This document shows positions 1-8,269 of a stretch of 64,000 nt of DNA, piece after piece. The stretch spans positions 1 to 64,000 of the forward strand of contig NZ_SMKZ01000019.1 of the NCBI RefSeq assembly GCF_004349065.1, in the 5' to 3' direction. Position numbers and translations under genes: made by a program. The first letter of the stretch is position 1; each line of letters starts with the position of its first letter. Source of the DNA: Jiangella asiatica (GTDB lineage Bacteria; Actinomycetota; Actinomycetes; Jiangellales; Jiangellaceae). The notes under the pieces are model-generated. The model saw only the letters and a list, made by a program, of their open reading frames with translations. It was not told where the DNA came from and ran no database searches.

Positions 1-149
1 ACGTCGTAGCTCACCGAATCCGCCGCCCGCACCACCCCCACACCCGTCGCGAACTCCACCGACAACCCACGCAAACTCAGCACCGGACGACCCTGCTGCG
101 TCGGCTGGTCGGGGAGCGCCGCGGGCAGTGGGAGCGGGCGAGCGGTCAC
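1..149 (-). CDS. ABC transporter ATP-binding protein, oligopeptide/dipeptide type (N-terminal fragment, runs off window)
   Basis: Only the first 49 or so codons are inside the window. After a proline-rich lead the translation reads VLSLRGLSVEF followed by a G-V-V-R-A-A-D-S-V-S-Y pattern, the usual start of Dpp/Opp-type ATPases (beta-strands ahead of the Walker A, which lies outside the window). The GTG start overlaps the stop of the RpiR-type regulator upstream as GTGA (4 bases), so translation is probably coupled. Family knowledge: such ATPases power import of peptides or sugar oligomers. The assignment rests on a short stretch and another ABC class is possible. Confidence 0.6.
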   Translation of the reverse strand, partial: MTARPLPLPAALPDQPTQQGRPVLSLRGLSVEFATGVGVVRAADSVSYD

Positions 150-1078
150 GATGGGTTCCGCCAATCTGTCGGAAGGTCGTTGAGCCGTTCCTGACTGCCG
201 CCGAGCTCGTCGAGCGCGGCGAACGTGGGGCCGCCGCGGGTCTCGGAGACGGCGGTGGCGATGGCCTCCAGCAGGGCGAGCCCGGCGACGCGCGCGCTGA
301 ACTGGGCGGCGCCGCGGGACACGGCGGAGCTGAAAATGGTCAGCGAGGTCTCGACGACCTCGCTGAGCGGTGACTGGGGGTTCGCGGTGAGGCCGGCGGT
401 CTCGATGTTGTGGTCGCTGGCGTACTGCAGGGCCTGGACGGAGTCGCGGGAACGGCCGGAGTAGGAGATGCCGAGGACGAGGTCGCCGGGTCGCAGCCGG
501 GCCACCTGCGCCAGCATCATCATCGGGTCAGCGGTCCAGGTGACGGCGATGCCGACGCTGGCGAGGCGGTAGCACAGCATCTGGCACAGGGGCGCCGCCG
601 TGCCGGTGCCGATGAGCAGGACCGATGGTGCGGTGGCGAGCCGGTCCACGAGGTGCCGGAGGGCGGGTTCGGAGAGGTTGGCCAGGGTGTCCTGCATGCA
701 TTCGACCTCGAGGGCCATGACCCGCTGGATCAGGTCGACCGCGCCGCCGATGCCGGTGGGTGCCTCGAGGGTCAGTTCGACGGGGTGCGAGTGGTAGAAG
801 CCGAGGGTCTTGCCCAGGTCGAGGGAGAGGGCCTGCGCGAACTCGCGATACCCCGAGTAGCTCAGCGCGTGGGTGAACCGGCTCACGGCGTTCTCGGAGA
901 CGCCGGCGGCCTGCGCCAGGACCTGGATGGCCACCCCGCGCACCTTCCACGGGTCGGCCAGGACGGTGTCGGCGACGCGGGCACGCGCGCCGGTGAGCCC
1001 CGGTCGAGCGGTGCGCAGACGTTCCAGGCACGACGGCGCGTCGGCGCCGGTCACGTCGTGCGGGGTATCGGGGGACAT
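146..1078 (-). CDS. MurR/RpiR family transcriptional regulator (HTH + SIS domains)
   Basis: 310 residues, normal for the family. Residues about 25-95 form the RpiR helix-turn-helix (VADTVLADPWKVR, then AQAAGVSENAVSRFTHAL), and about 130-290 a SIS sugar-phosphate-isomerase fold (VLLIGTGTAAPLCQML, LGISYSGRSRDSV). The SIS domain of this family binds phosphosugars such as N-acetylmuramate- or N-acetylmannosamine-6-phosphate. I prefer the ATG at 1078 because GGAG lies 6 bases upstream; a GTG at 1090 is the alternative. It sits between a sulfatase (16-29 bases upstream) and an ABC ATPase (4-base overlap), so it probably controls this operon, and perhaps the divergent sialidase, in response to an amino-sugar phosphate (inference). 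Confidence 0.85.
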   Translation of the reverse strand: MSPDTPHDVTGADAPSCLERLRTARPGLTGARARVADTVLADPWKVRGVAIQVLAQAAGVSENAVSRFTHALSYSGYREFAQALSLDLGKTLGFYHSHPVELTLEAPTGIGGAVDLIQRVMALEVECMQDTLANLSEPALRHLVDRLATAPSVLLIGTGTAAPLCQMLCYRLASVGIAVTWTADPMMMLAQVARLRPGDLVLGISYSGRSRDSVQALQYASDHNIETAGLTANPQSPLSEVVETSLTIFSSAVSRGAAQFSARVAGLALLEAIATAVSETRGGPTFAALDELGGSQERLNDLPTDWRNPS

Positions 1079-1106
1079 GTCACGCTCCACTTCGAGTCGT
1101 GCGCGG

Positions 1107-2402
1107 TCAGACGTTCGCTTCGCCTCGCTGACGAACGTCGAGGAAGTCGTCGCCGGTCTGGTCGCACCACGCGGCGAGCAGCTTCCGGTGCTCGTCCAGG
1201 ACGTCGCGGTGGCTGGCGTCGCGGACGAGGTTGACCATCTCGCCGGGGTCGTCGTGGAGGTCGAACAGCTGCTCCCGATGCTGGCCCCACGAGTAGAGGA
1301 CGTACTTGTACCGCGCGGTGCGCAGCATGCGACCCCGCGAGTGCGGCAGGACCGCGGGGTCCCAGGACGTCTCCGTGACGACGTACGCTGGCCCGTCGTG
1401 CTCGCGTCCTTCCGCCGCCGGGCGGACGCTGTGACCGCGCAGCCCGTCGGGTGGTTCGATGCCGGCGTAGTCGCAGAGGGTCGGGAGTAGGTCGAGCCCG
1501 CTCGACACGAGCGTGTCGGTGTCGACGTGGCCAGGCCTCGTCACACCCTTCCAGGAGACGATGAACGGGACCCGGACGGCCTCTTCGTACAGCGCCCACT
1601 TCTGGTTCCAGTGATGTGCGCCCATGCCGTCGCCGTGGTCGCTGGAGAGCACGACCACCGTGTCTTCCACGTGCCCGGACTCGCGCAGTGCGTCGAGGAC
1701 CATGCCGATCTGGGTGTCCACGCGCTCGCAGAGGCGGTAGTAGGCGTGCCGGTACTGGCGCCAGAGGTCGTCGCTCCACCCGTCGGTCGGGTGCTGCCTG
1801 GGGAACCGTGCCCGGACGATGCGCAGCAGTTGCGGCTCGTCCGGTGCGGCTGCGAAGTTGGCCGGCAGGCTGGGGCACTGCTCCGTAGGCACCTCCGCGA
1901 CGCCGCCCCACGGCAGCGGTTCGTTGCGCGCCCACTCGCAGATGTTGTGCGGGTTGTCGAATGAGGCGACGAGGAAGAACGGTCGGTCGCGCGGTGCCCG
2001 CAGGAAGTCGGCGCAGCGCGCGGCCAGCTCGTCGTCGCCGAACCCGATGATGTGGTCGTAGCCGAGATCGCCGTCGAGGTCGTAGCCGGGAAGATGCCAC
2101 TTGCCGCCGTAGGCACAGTCGTAACCGGCCCCGGCGAACAGCCGGCCGAGCTGCTGCTCACGCAGCGCGCCGGTGAGTCCGGCCTCGTTGCCGACGACGC
2201 CCATCTCGTGGGGGACGCGTCCAGTGAGCATGCTCGCCCGCGACGGACTGCACAGCGGCTGGGTGCAGTAGGCGTTGCGGAACACCGTGCCGTGCTGGGC
2301 CAAGCTGTCCATGGCAGGGGTGTTCAGATCGTCGTTGCCGACGCAGCTCATGGCGTCGGCGCTTTGCTGGTCGGTCAGGATGAACACCACGTTGGGTCGC
2401 AT
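1107..2402 (-). CDS. Sulfatase (Cys-type, formylglycine-dependent, arylsulfatase/choline-sulfatase-like)
   Basis: 431 residues, no signal peptide, so probably cytoplasmic. The start MRPNVVFILTDQQ gives the first metal ligand (Asp11). The maturation motif is C51-S-P-S-R55 followed by ASMLTGR, the classical CxPxR in which Cys becomes formylglycine. A second metal cluster is SSDHGDGMG near residue 255, and KWALYEEAVRVPFIV follows as in the family. It hydrolyses a sulfate ester; the substrate cannot be read from sequence. It is first in a minus-strand operon with the RpiR regulator and an ABC ATPase, and is divergent from a secreted sialidase, suggesting desulfation of imported sialylated or amino-sugar glycans (inference). 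Confidence 0.88.
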   Translation of the reverse strand: MRPNVVFILTDQQSADAMSCVGNDDLNTPAMDSLAQHGTVFRNAYCTQPLCSPSRASMLTGRVPHEMGVVGNEAGLTGALREQQLGRLFAGAGYDCAYGGKWHLPGYDLDGDLGYDHIIGFGDDELAARCADFLRAPRDRPFFLVASFDNPHNICEWARNEPLPWGGVAEVPTEQCPSLPANFAAAPDEPQLLRIVRARFPRQHPTDGWSDDLWRQYRHAYYRLCERVDTQIGMVLDALRESGHVEDTVVVLSSDHGDGMGAHHWNQKWALYEEAVRVPFIVSWKGVTRPGHVDTDTLVSSGLDLLPTLCDYAGIEPPDGLRGHSVRPAAEGREHDGPAYVVTETSWDPAVLPHSRGRMLRTARYKYVLYSWGQHREQLFDLHDDPGEMVNLVRDASHRDVLDEHRKLLAAWCDQTGDDFLDVRQRGEANV

Positions 2403-2499
2403 CGATGCGTAGGTTTCCCTTCTCTCCCGGACGCCCGGGACGCCTCCCGAGCACCGTAGGTGTCACTCGCACGACTGTCAATGGAATAAGTTGATATGC

Positions 2500-2515
2500 A
2501 GCAGTACTTTCTGCT
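2500..2515. promoter_or_regulatory. Inverted repeat AGCAG-TACTTT-CTGCT, possible operator
   Basis: Five-base arms separated by six bases, about 100 bases upstream of the sulfatase start. On the minus strand it contains GAAAGTA. A regulator site for the RpiR protein encoded in this operon is a guess from location only. Confidence 0.35.
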
Positions 2516-2530
2516 AGTTCTGCCGCCTCG

Positions 2531-2580
2531 TGATCGTCAACCGGCAGCGACCTCATGACGTCGCTACTTGTTGACGATCA
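2531..2580. repeat. 50-bp hairpin repeat, copy A
   Basis: Arms of 21 bases (outer TGATCGTCAAC / GTTGACGATCA, inner AGCGAC / GTCGCT) around an 8-base loop CTCATGAC. The same layout, length and loop core TCATG recur at 20770-20819. Base 6 of the left arm is G here (paired with C) and A there (paired with T), a compensatory change. Confidence 0.75.
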
Positions 2581-2747
2581 TGTGGCGACGCCGGTGCGCT
2601 CATCGGCAGCAGGGGCGGCCGCCGTCACTGTCGCCAGGGGCCTTCCCGCAAGGGGGAGGCGGTGTGGGGTGGGCGTAGCTCTTGCGCACCCTCGCGTGCC
2701 CCGCGGCAGAGTTAGAAAGAAGTATTATTACCTGTTTATCTTCATCA

Positions 2748-2761
2748 GTAACAACTGTTAC
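2748..2761. promoter_or_regulatory. Palindrome GTAACA-AC-TGTTAC in the sialidase promoter region
   Basis: Perfect 6-base arms with a 2-base centre, in the AT-rich stretch about 120 bases upstream of the sialidase start. A candidate operator; the binding protein is unknown. Confidence 0.4.
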
Positions 2762-2881
2762 GATCTTCGCCGGGACGTCCCAGAACCCCCATCGAACCGT
2801 CTGGCCCCGGCGAGCTGCCGTGCCGACACCCGGCACGGCAGCACCGTCGGCACGGCCCGATCAGCGACGAAATGGAGATCC

Positions 2882-4807
2882 ATGACCGAGCGAATGCGCA
2901 GCCCACGCCGCTTGCGGATGGCGTGCGCGGTTGCCACCGTCGGCCTCCTCTGGGCCGCATCCGTCGTCCACGCCGCCAGCGACGAGCCGGTGACCCCGGC
3001 GTCGTCGGCGGCCGAGATCACCTACAGCACGATCTTCGAGAGAGGCACCGACGGCTACCACACGTTCCGGATCCCCGCGATCGTTCAGAGCACCGAGGGC
3101 ACGCTGCTGGCCTTCGCCGAGGGCAGGGACGGCGCGAACGACGACAGCCAGAGCGACATGGTCCTGAAGCGGTCGTTCGACGGCGGTGTGACCTGGGAAC
3201 CGATCCAGGTCATCGTCGACGACGACTTGACCAACAAGTGGGGCAACCCGGTGCCGATCGTCGACCAGACCACCGGGCGGATCATCCTGAACGTGACCCG
3301 CACCGCTGGCGAGGTCACCGGCGCGCAGGTCCGCTGCGGCGTCACCGAGGAGCAGACCCGGCGCTCGTTCATGATGTACAGCGACGATGACGGCCAGACG
3401 TGGTCGGTGCCCGACGAGATCACGCAGGACGTTCGGCCGGACAACTGGCGGCACTTCGTCGGCGGCCCAGGCCACGGCATACAGCTGACCGAGGGCCCGA
3501 ACGCCGGGCGGCTGGTCATGGCCGGCGCCCACTCGGTCGCGCCACCGGAGGGCTCGGGCATCGACTGCCTGGACGATCGGCTGTTCGGCGGGCACTCGCT
3601 CTACAGCGACAACGGCGGGGCGACCTGGCAGCTCGGAGGTGACGACTCGTCGCTGGAGGACATGGTGAATCCGAACGAGTCGACGGTCGTCGAGCTCGAC
3701 GACGGGACGCTCTACTTCAGCGCCCGCGACCAGGGCGGCACCACCCCCGGCCGGCGGGCGCACACCACCAGCTCCGACGGTGGCGCCTCGTTCGACGCCC
3801 CGTACCAGGCGACCGACGGCATCGTGACGGGCCAGATCGAGGGGTCACTGCTGAAGCTGCCGACCGACAGCGGCGCCAGCCTGATCGTCTTCTCGGCTCC
3901 CGACCATCCCACGGCACGCGAGAACGTCACCCTGTGGACGAGCGACGACCAGGCCGCGACCTGGAACAAGGGCCTGCGGATCTACGACGGGCCATCGGCC
4001 TACACCGACCTGGTGGACCTGGGCGACCAGGGCGGCACCCCGATGCTCGGCGTGATCTTCGAGAACGGGCCCCGGCTGTACGACCAGCCCTACCTGTCCT
4101 ACCACCACGAGGTCAGCTTCGCGCGCGTCCCCGTGGAGCTGCTCGACGACGCGCAGCCCGCGCCGCCGGTCACGCCCGACACCTCCGGCAACGGCAACGA
4201 CGGCGCCGTCAGCGGAACGCCGCAAAGCATCGCCGGGCAGTTCGGCACCGGCTTCGAGCTCGCCGGTGACTACGTCGAGCTGCCGCAGACGAGTTCGCTT
4301 GCCTTCGACGACGGGCCGTTCACGGCGGCGATGTGGTTCCGGACCACCAGTCAGGAGACGCAGTCCCTCATCTGGGCGCACTCGCGCACCGACGGCGAGC
4401 CCAAGTGGTGGATCCGCCTCGAACCCGACCTGAACCGTATCCGCGGCCTGCTGGACAACGGGACGTCGACGCGCTCGGTGACGGCCACCGGCAACCTGGC
4501 CGACGGCGCCTGGCACCACGTGGCGCTGACCCGCGACCAGAACGGCGTCGTCCTCTACGTCGACGGCGTCGCGGTCGGCTCCGGGACCGCGCTGTCCGGT
4601 TCGGTGTCCGACGGCGCACGCACCGGCATCCGCGTCGGCACGCGGGTCGACGGCATCAACGACCCGCTGCGCGGCAGCGCCGACGAGGTGTGGTTCTTCG
4701 ACCGGGCGCTGACCGCGAGCGAGATCGCCGCGCTGGCGGCCAGCAACACCGCGCCGTCGAGCGGCACCGTGGCGCACCTGCCGCTGGACCAGATCGTGGC
4801 CTTCTGA
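2882..4807 (+). CDS. Secreted sialidase (exo-alpha-sialidase, GH33-like) with C-terminal LamG-like domain
   Basis: 641 residues. The ATG at 2882 has GGAG 4 bases upstream and opens a Sec signal peptide (RSPRRLRMACAVATVGLLWA, cleavage near VHA-AS at residue 31). The catalytic beta-propeller carries the family signature YHTFRIPAIV (arginine triad member near residue 62) and Asp-boxes SFDGGVTW, SDDDGQTW, SDNGGATW and SSDGGASF. From about residue 430 a concanavalin-like LamG domain follows (NGNDGAVSG, FTAAMWFRT, GAWHHVALTRD), probably glycan binding. It should release terminal sialic acids outside the cell. The next gene starts inside its stop codon (TGATG). Confidence 0.9.
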   Translation: MTERMRSPRRLRMACAVATVGLLWAASVVHAASDEPVTPASSAAEITYSTIFERGTDGYHTFRIPAIVQSTEGTLLAFAEGRDGANDDSQSDMVLKRSFDGGVTWEPIQVIVDDDLTNKWGNPVPIVDQTTGRIILNVTRTAGEVTGAQVRCGVTEEQTRRSFMMYSDDDGQTWSVPDEITQDVRPDNWRHFVGGPGHGIQLTEGPNAGRLVMAGAHSVAPPEGSGIDCLDDRLFGGHSLYSDNGGATWQLGGDDSSLEDMVNPNESTVVELDDGTLYFSARDQGGTTPGRRAHTTSSDGGASFDAPYQATDGIVTGQIEGSLLKLPTDSGASLIVFSAPDHPTARENVTLWTSDDQAATWNKGLRIYDGPSAYTDLVDLGDQGGTPMLGVIFENGPRLYDQPYLSYHHEVSFARVPVELLDDAQPAPPVTPDTSGNGNDGAVSGTPQSIAGQFGTGFELAGDYVELPQTSSLAFDDGPFTAAMWFRTTSQETQSLIWAHSRTDGEPKWWIRLEPDLNRIRGLLDNGTSTRSVTATGNLADGAWHHVALTRDQNGVVLYVDGVAVGSGTALSGSVSDGARTGIRVGTRVDGINDPLRGSADEVWFFDRALTASEIAALAASNTAPSSGTVAHLPLDQIVAF

Positions 4808-5805
4808 TGGCGAGGACCCGTCCCGTCGCCGCCCTGGCGATGTACGCCGATCTCGCCGGCGGGCTGTTCGACGCGGCCACCCGGGCCCGGCTGGACGAGC
4901 TGGTCGAGCTGCGCGGTGAGGTGCTGACCGACTTCACCAGGCCGGAGGCGAACGACACGCTCCGCGAGGTGGAGGTGCTCGTCACCGGATGGGGCGCGCC
5001 GGAGGTGGACGCCGCCGCGCTGGCGGCCGCACCCGAGCTGCGGGCGATCGTGCACACCGCCGGCACCGTCAAGGGGATCGTCGATCCGGCCTGCTGGGAG
5101 CGGGGGGTGACGGTGTCCACCGCCGCGAGCGCGAACGCGGTGCCGGTCGCCGAGTTCACCCTCGCGATGATCATCCTGGCCGGCAAGGACGCCTTCGCGA
5201 CGGAGCACCGTGACCGGTACCTCCGGCCGCACGACAACCCGGAGTCCACCGGCAACTACCGGCGCACGGTCGGCATCGTCGGCGCGTCGCGGGTGGGTCG
5301 CCGGCTCCTGGAGCTGCTACGGAAGCTCGACCTGGACGTGCTGCTCAGCGACCCGTTCGTGAGCCCGGAGGAGGCTCGCGCGCTGGGCGCGACGTGGCAC
5401 GACCTGGACGAGGTGATCAGCCTGTCGCGGACGCTCAGCCTGCACGCTCCGTCGGTCCCCGAGACCCGGCACCTGATCGACAAGCGCCGACTCGGGCTGA
5501 TGCCGGACGGTGCGACGTTGATCAACACCTCGCGGGGTGCGCTGGTCGACGAGGCCGCGCTGGTGGACGAGCTCACCACCGGGCGGATCAACGCGATCCT
5601 CGACGTGACCGACCCCGAGCCGCCGGCGGCGGACTCGCCGCTGTACACGCTGCCGAACGTCTTCATCACCCCGCACATCGCGGGGTCGATCGGCAACGAG
5701 GTCCAACGCCTGGGCGCGGCGGCGGTCGACGAGCTGGCCCGGTACGTGGCGGGCCAGCCGTTCGAGCACGAGGTCAGCGCGGCGCACCTGCCGACGATGG
5801 CCTGA
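4807..5805 (+). CDS. D-2-hydroxyacid dehydrogenase (NAD-dependent, phosphoglycerate dehydrogenase-like)
   Basis: 332 residues. The ATG shares its A with the sialidase stop (TGATG), so the two genes form a coupled operon. The Rossmann motif is GIVGASRVGRRLLELL near residue 157. Catalytic residues of the family are visible: Arg in INTSRGALVDE, Glu in DVTDPEPP and His in ITPHIAGS. It interconverts a D-2-hydroxyacid and a 2-oxoacid with NAD(H). The substrate is unknown. Coupling to a sialidase makes a role in processing a product of the released sugar possible (inference). Confidence 0.85.
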   Translation: MARTRPVAALAMYADLAGGLFDAATRARLDELVELRGEVLTDFTRPEANDTLREVEVLVTGWGAPEVDAAALAAAPELRAIVHTAGTVKGIVDPACWERGVTVSTAASANAVPVAEFTLAMIILAGKDAFATEHRDRYLRPHDNPESTGNYRRTVGIVGASRVGRRLLELLRKLDLDVLLSDPFVSPEEARALGATWHDLDEVISLSRTLSLHAPSVPETRHLIDKRRLGLMPDGATLINTSRGALVDEAALVDELTTGRINAILDVTDPEPPAADSPLYTLPNVFITPHIAGSIGNEVQRLGAAAVDELARYVAGQPFEHEVSAAHLPTMA

Positions 5806-5811
5806 GGACAA

Positions 5812-5852
5812 CCGAGGGGTCGCCACCGCACGCGCGGTGGCGACCCCCTCGG
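5812..5852. terminator. Strong bidirectional hairpin between convergent genes
   Basis: An 18-base left arm (CCGAGGGGTCGCCACCGC) pairs with 5834-5852 with a single bulged C. It lies between the stops of the dehydrogenase (5805, plus) and the helicase (5857, minus), the expected place for a shared terminator. Confidence 0.8.
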
Positions 5853-5856
5853 ACGG

Positions 5857-8151
5857 TCACTCGCGGTCCGCGGCCGCGAGCATGTCGGGTAGCGGCGCCG
5901 TGTGCACCAGCACCAGGCGCTGCGTCGGACGCGTGACGGCGACGTAGAGGTCGGTGGCGCCGCGCGCGGACTCCGCGAGCAGCTCCGCCGGCTCCACCAC
6001 CAGGACCGCGTCGAACTCGAGTCCCTTCGCCTGGCCGACGGTCAGGACGGTGGCCGGTGCGTCCAGGGCGTCCGCGCTGGAGACCCGCGAGATGGTGTCG
6101 CGCAGCGCGCCGGCCAGGCCGGAGTGCAGCTCGTCCAGCCGGGCGTGCGGAACGATGACGGCCACCCGGCCCGACCCGACCGCGTCGATCTGCGCCCGGA
6201 CCAGCTGCGCCAGCCGGGGGAGCAGCTCCTCGGCTTCGACCCATACCGCGCGCGGCCGCTCGCCGGTGGACCGCACCGAGGTCGGCGGCTTGAGTCGCGG
6301 GTCGATGAGGGCCAGCACCTCGGCGGCCAGGTCCATGACCTCGCTCGGGGTCCGGTAGTTGACGGTGAGCGTCTCCTGCCGCCAGCGGTCGGGAACGTGC
6401 GGCTCGAGCACGTCAGCCCACGACCGCGCCCCGGCCGCGGCGCCGGTCTGTGCGATGTCGCCGACGACGGTCATCGAGCGGCCCGGCGCCCGGCGCATCA
6501 CCATCCGCCAGGCCATGGGGGACAGCTCCTGCGCCTCGTCGACGATGACGTGGCCGAAGGACCAGGTGCGGTCGTTGCCGGCCCGCTCGGCGACGCTGCG
6601 GCGGGTCTCACCGCCCCGGTAGCGGGCCGCCACCAGCTCCGGGTCGACCGGGACGTCCAGCTCCAGCTCGTCGAGCAGGTCGCGGGCGTACTGGACCTCG
6701 GCCTGCTCCCGCTGCCGGGCCAGCCTGGCGGCCTCGTCGGGGTCGTCGATCTCGCCGAGCACCTCGGCTGCCTCGTCCAGCAGCGGCACGTCGGCCGCCG
6801 TCCAGACGTCGGTGTCGTCGCGGAGCAGCAGCGCCTTCTCGGGCTCGGTCAGCGCGCCGGCGGCGGCGTCGAGCAGGCGCGGGGAGGCGAACAGGTCGGC
6901 GAGGAGCCGCTGCGGCGTCAGTGCCGGCCAGAGATCGTCGAGCAGCGCGGCGACGGGCGGCTCGCCGGCGAGGTCGACGCGGATCTCGGCGAGGTCCTCC
7001 TCGTCGACGGAGTCGCCGAGCCGGCTGGCCTGCTCGCGCGCCAGGTGGGTGAGCAGCTCACGGACGAAGACCTTGCGGGCGACGTTGTGCGGACGGCGGG
7101 CGCGCCGGGCCCGGGTACGCGCGGCCCGCACCGCGGCCGGTTCGAGCCGGAGCTCGAGCCCGTCGATCTTCAGCTCGACCGGGCCGTCGGGCAGCCGCTG
7201 CCGGTCGCGGACCGCGGCGGCGACGACCCCGGCCATCCGCGGGTCGCCCTTCACGACGGCGACGGCGTCCGGCTCGCCGTCGTCGACCGCCTCGACACCG
7301 GGCACCAGCTCGCCGACGGTGGACAGCACTACGCCGGTCTCGCCCAGGGACGGAAGCACCTGGTCGATGTAGTGCAGGAACGTCCGGTTCGGGCCGACCA
7401 CCAGGACGCCGTTGGAGCTGAGCCGGTCGCGGTGGGTGTAGAGGAGGTACGCCGCGCGGTGCAGCGCGGCGACCGTCTTGCCGGTGCCCGGGCCGCCCTG
7501 GACCACCAGCACTCCGGCCAGCGGCGAGCGGATGATGCGGTCCTGCTCGGCCTGGATGGTGGCGACGATGTCGGACATGCGGCCGGTGCGGTGCGCCGTC
7601 AGCGAGGCCAGCAGCGCCGCCTCGCCGCGCAGCGTCCCCTGACCGCCGGCCGGTAGCGCGTCGAGGTCGAACACCTCGTCGTCGACCGCCAGGACCGTGC
7701 GCAGCTTGGTCTGGATGTGTCGGCGACGTACGAGGTCGCCGGGGGCCGCGGCGGTGGCGCGGTAGAAGGGCTCCGCGGCCGGCGCCCGCCAGTCGATCAG
7801 CAGCTGCTCGTAGTCGTCGTCGGTGAGTCCGATGCGACCGATGTAGGAGGTCTGTCCGTCCCGGAAGTCCAGCCGCCCGAAGCACAGCCCGCGGTCGACG
7901 CTGCCCAGCCGTTCCAGCCGCTCCACGTCACGGGCCACGAACGCCTCGCGGTCCCACACCGCCTGGTGCGTGCCGCCACGCTCGCGGTAGAGCGACGCGA
8001 GCCGGTCGACCAGTCGCGCCTTGAGCAGGTCGAGCCGTTCGTACAGCCGGGAAATGTAGGGCTGCTCCTCGGCCACCGCGTCGTCGTGCCGCACGTGATC
8101 GTGCGAGACGCCATCGCCCGAAAGGCGATTTGACAGATTCGCTTCCGTATT
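5857..8151 (-). CDS. helD: HelD-like superfamily 1 helicase/ATPase (RNA polymerase-associated)
   Basis: 764 residues from the ATG at 8151; an in-frame ATG at 8238 would add 29 low-complexity residues. Motifs in order: N-terminal coiled coil (YISRLYERLDLLKARL), Walker A GGPGTGKT, motif II IVDEAQELSP, motif III VVGDIAQ, motif IV NYRTPSEV, and motifs V-VI VGQAKGLEFDAVLV and LYVAVTRPTQRLVLVH. In actinobacteria HelD binds and recycles stalled RNA polymerase and some class II members give rifamycin resistance. I prefer the downstream start because a -10-like TACAAT (8222-8227) and two palindromes lie between the two ATGs, but neither start has a good ribosome site. Confidence 0.88.
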   Translation of the reverse strand, partial: NTEANLSNRLSGDGVSHDHVRHDDAVAEEQPYISRLYERLDLLKARLVDRLASLYRERGGTHQAVWDREAFVARDVERLERLGSVDRGLCFGRLDFRDGQTSYIGRIGLTDDDYEQLLIDWRAPAAEPFYRATAAAPGDLVRRRHIQTKLRTVLAVDDEVFDLDALPAGGQGTLRGEAALLASLTAHRTGRMSDIVATIQAEQDRIIRSPLAGVLVVQGGPGTGKTVAALHRAAYLLYTHRDRLSSNGVLVVGPNRTFLHYIDQVLPSLGETGVVLSTVGELVPGVEAVDDGEPDAVAVVKGDPRMAGVVAAAVRDRQRLPDGPVELKIDGLELRLEPAAVRAARTRARRARRPHNVARKVFVRELLTHLAREQASRLGDSVDEEDLAEIRVDLAGEPPVAALLDDLWPALTPQRLLADLFASPRLLDAAAGALTEPEKALLLRDDTDVWTAADVPLLDEAAEVLGEIDDPDEAARLARQREQAEVQYARDLLDELELDVPVDPELVAARYRGGETRRSVAERAGNDRTWSFGHVIVDEAQELSPMAWRMVMRRAPGRSMTVVGDIAQTGAAAGARSWADVLEPHVPDRWRQETLTVNYRTPSEVMDLAAEVLALIDPRLKPPTSVRSTGERPRAVWVEAEELLPRLAQLVRAQIDAVGSGRVAVIVPHARLDELHSGLAGALRDTISRVSSADALDAPATVLTVGQAKGLEFDAVLVVEPAELLAESARGATDLYVAVTRPTQRLVLVHTAPLPDMLAAADRE

Positions 8152-8181
8152 CATAGGCTGAATGACGTTCCCTTTCTTGGG

Positions 8182-8227
8182 CGCCCTTTTGGGCGTTTGT
8201 TCGGCAGCTGCCGAATCGCTAATTGTA
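8182..8227 (-). promoter_or_regulatory. Putative helD promoter with operator-like palindromes
   Basis: Minus-strand TACAAT (8222-8227) matches a sigma-A type -10. Immediately downstream is a perfect 16-bp palindrome TTCGGCAGCTGCCGAA (8200-8215), then CGCCC-AAAA-GGGCG (8182-8195). No good -35 is visible. The palindromes would lie in the 5' leader if translation starts at 8151. Confidence 0.45.
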
Positions 8228-8257
8228 GCGCCTCCCATCGATGCATTCGTCCTCGGC

Positions 8258-8263
8258 TAGGGT
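8258..8263 (+). promoter_or_regulatory. -10 hexamer TAGGGT for a leaderless ppk2 transcript
   Basis: TAGGGT (TANNNT consensus) ends 6 bases before the ATG at 8270 and no ribosome-binding site precedes that ATG, the arrangement typical of leaderless actinobacterial mRNAs. Confidence 0.5.
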
Positions 8264-8269
8264 TGGCTG

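Larger units (their letters stand above)
2403..2881. promoter_or_regulatory. Divergent intergenic region between sulfatase and sialidase
   Basis: 479 bases with no supported gene. It holds, left to right, an inverted repeat (2500-2515), a 50-bp hairpin repeat (2531-2580), an AT-rich stretch unlike its surroundings (about 2708-2765, a likely promoter for the sialidase) and a palindrome (2748-2761). The sulfatase operon promoter should lie at about 2410-2520 on the minus strand. Confidence 0.55.

Noticed and set aside
2555-2881. In-frame extension of the sialidase to an ATG at 2555
   Set aside because: The first 109 codons cross the hairpin repeat and the AT-rich promoter region, have no coding character, and the ATG at 2882 with GGAG and a signal peptide is clearly better.
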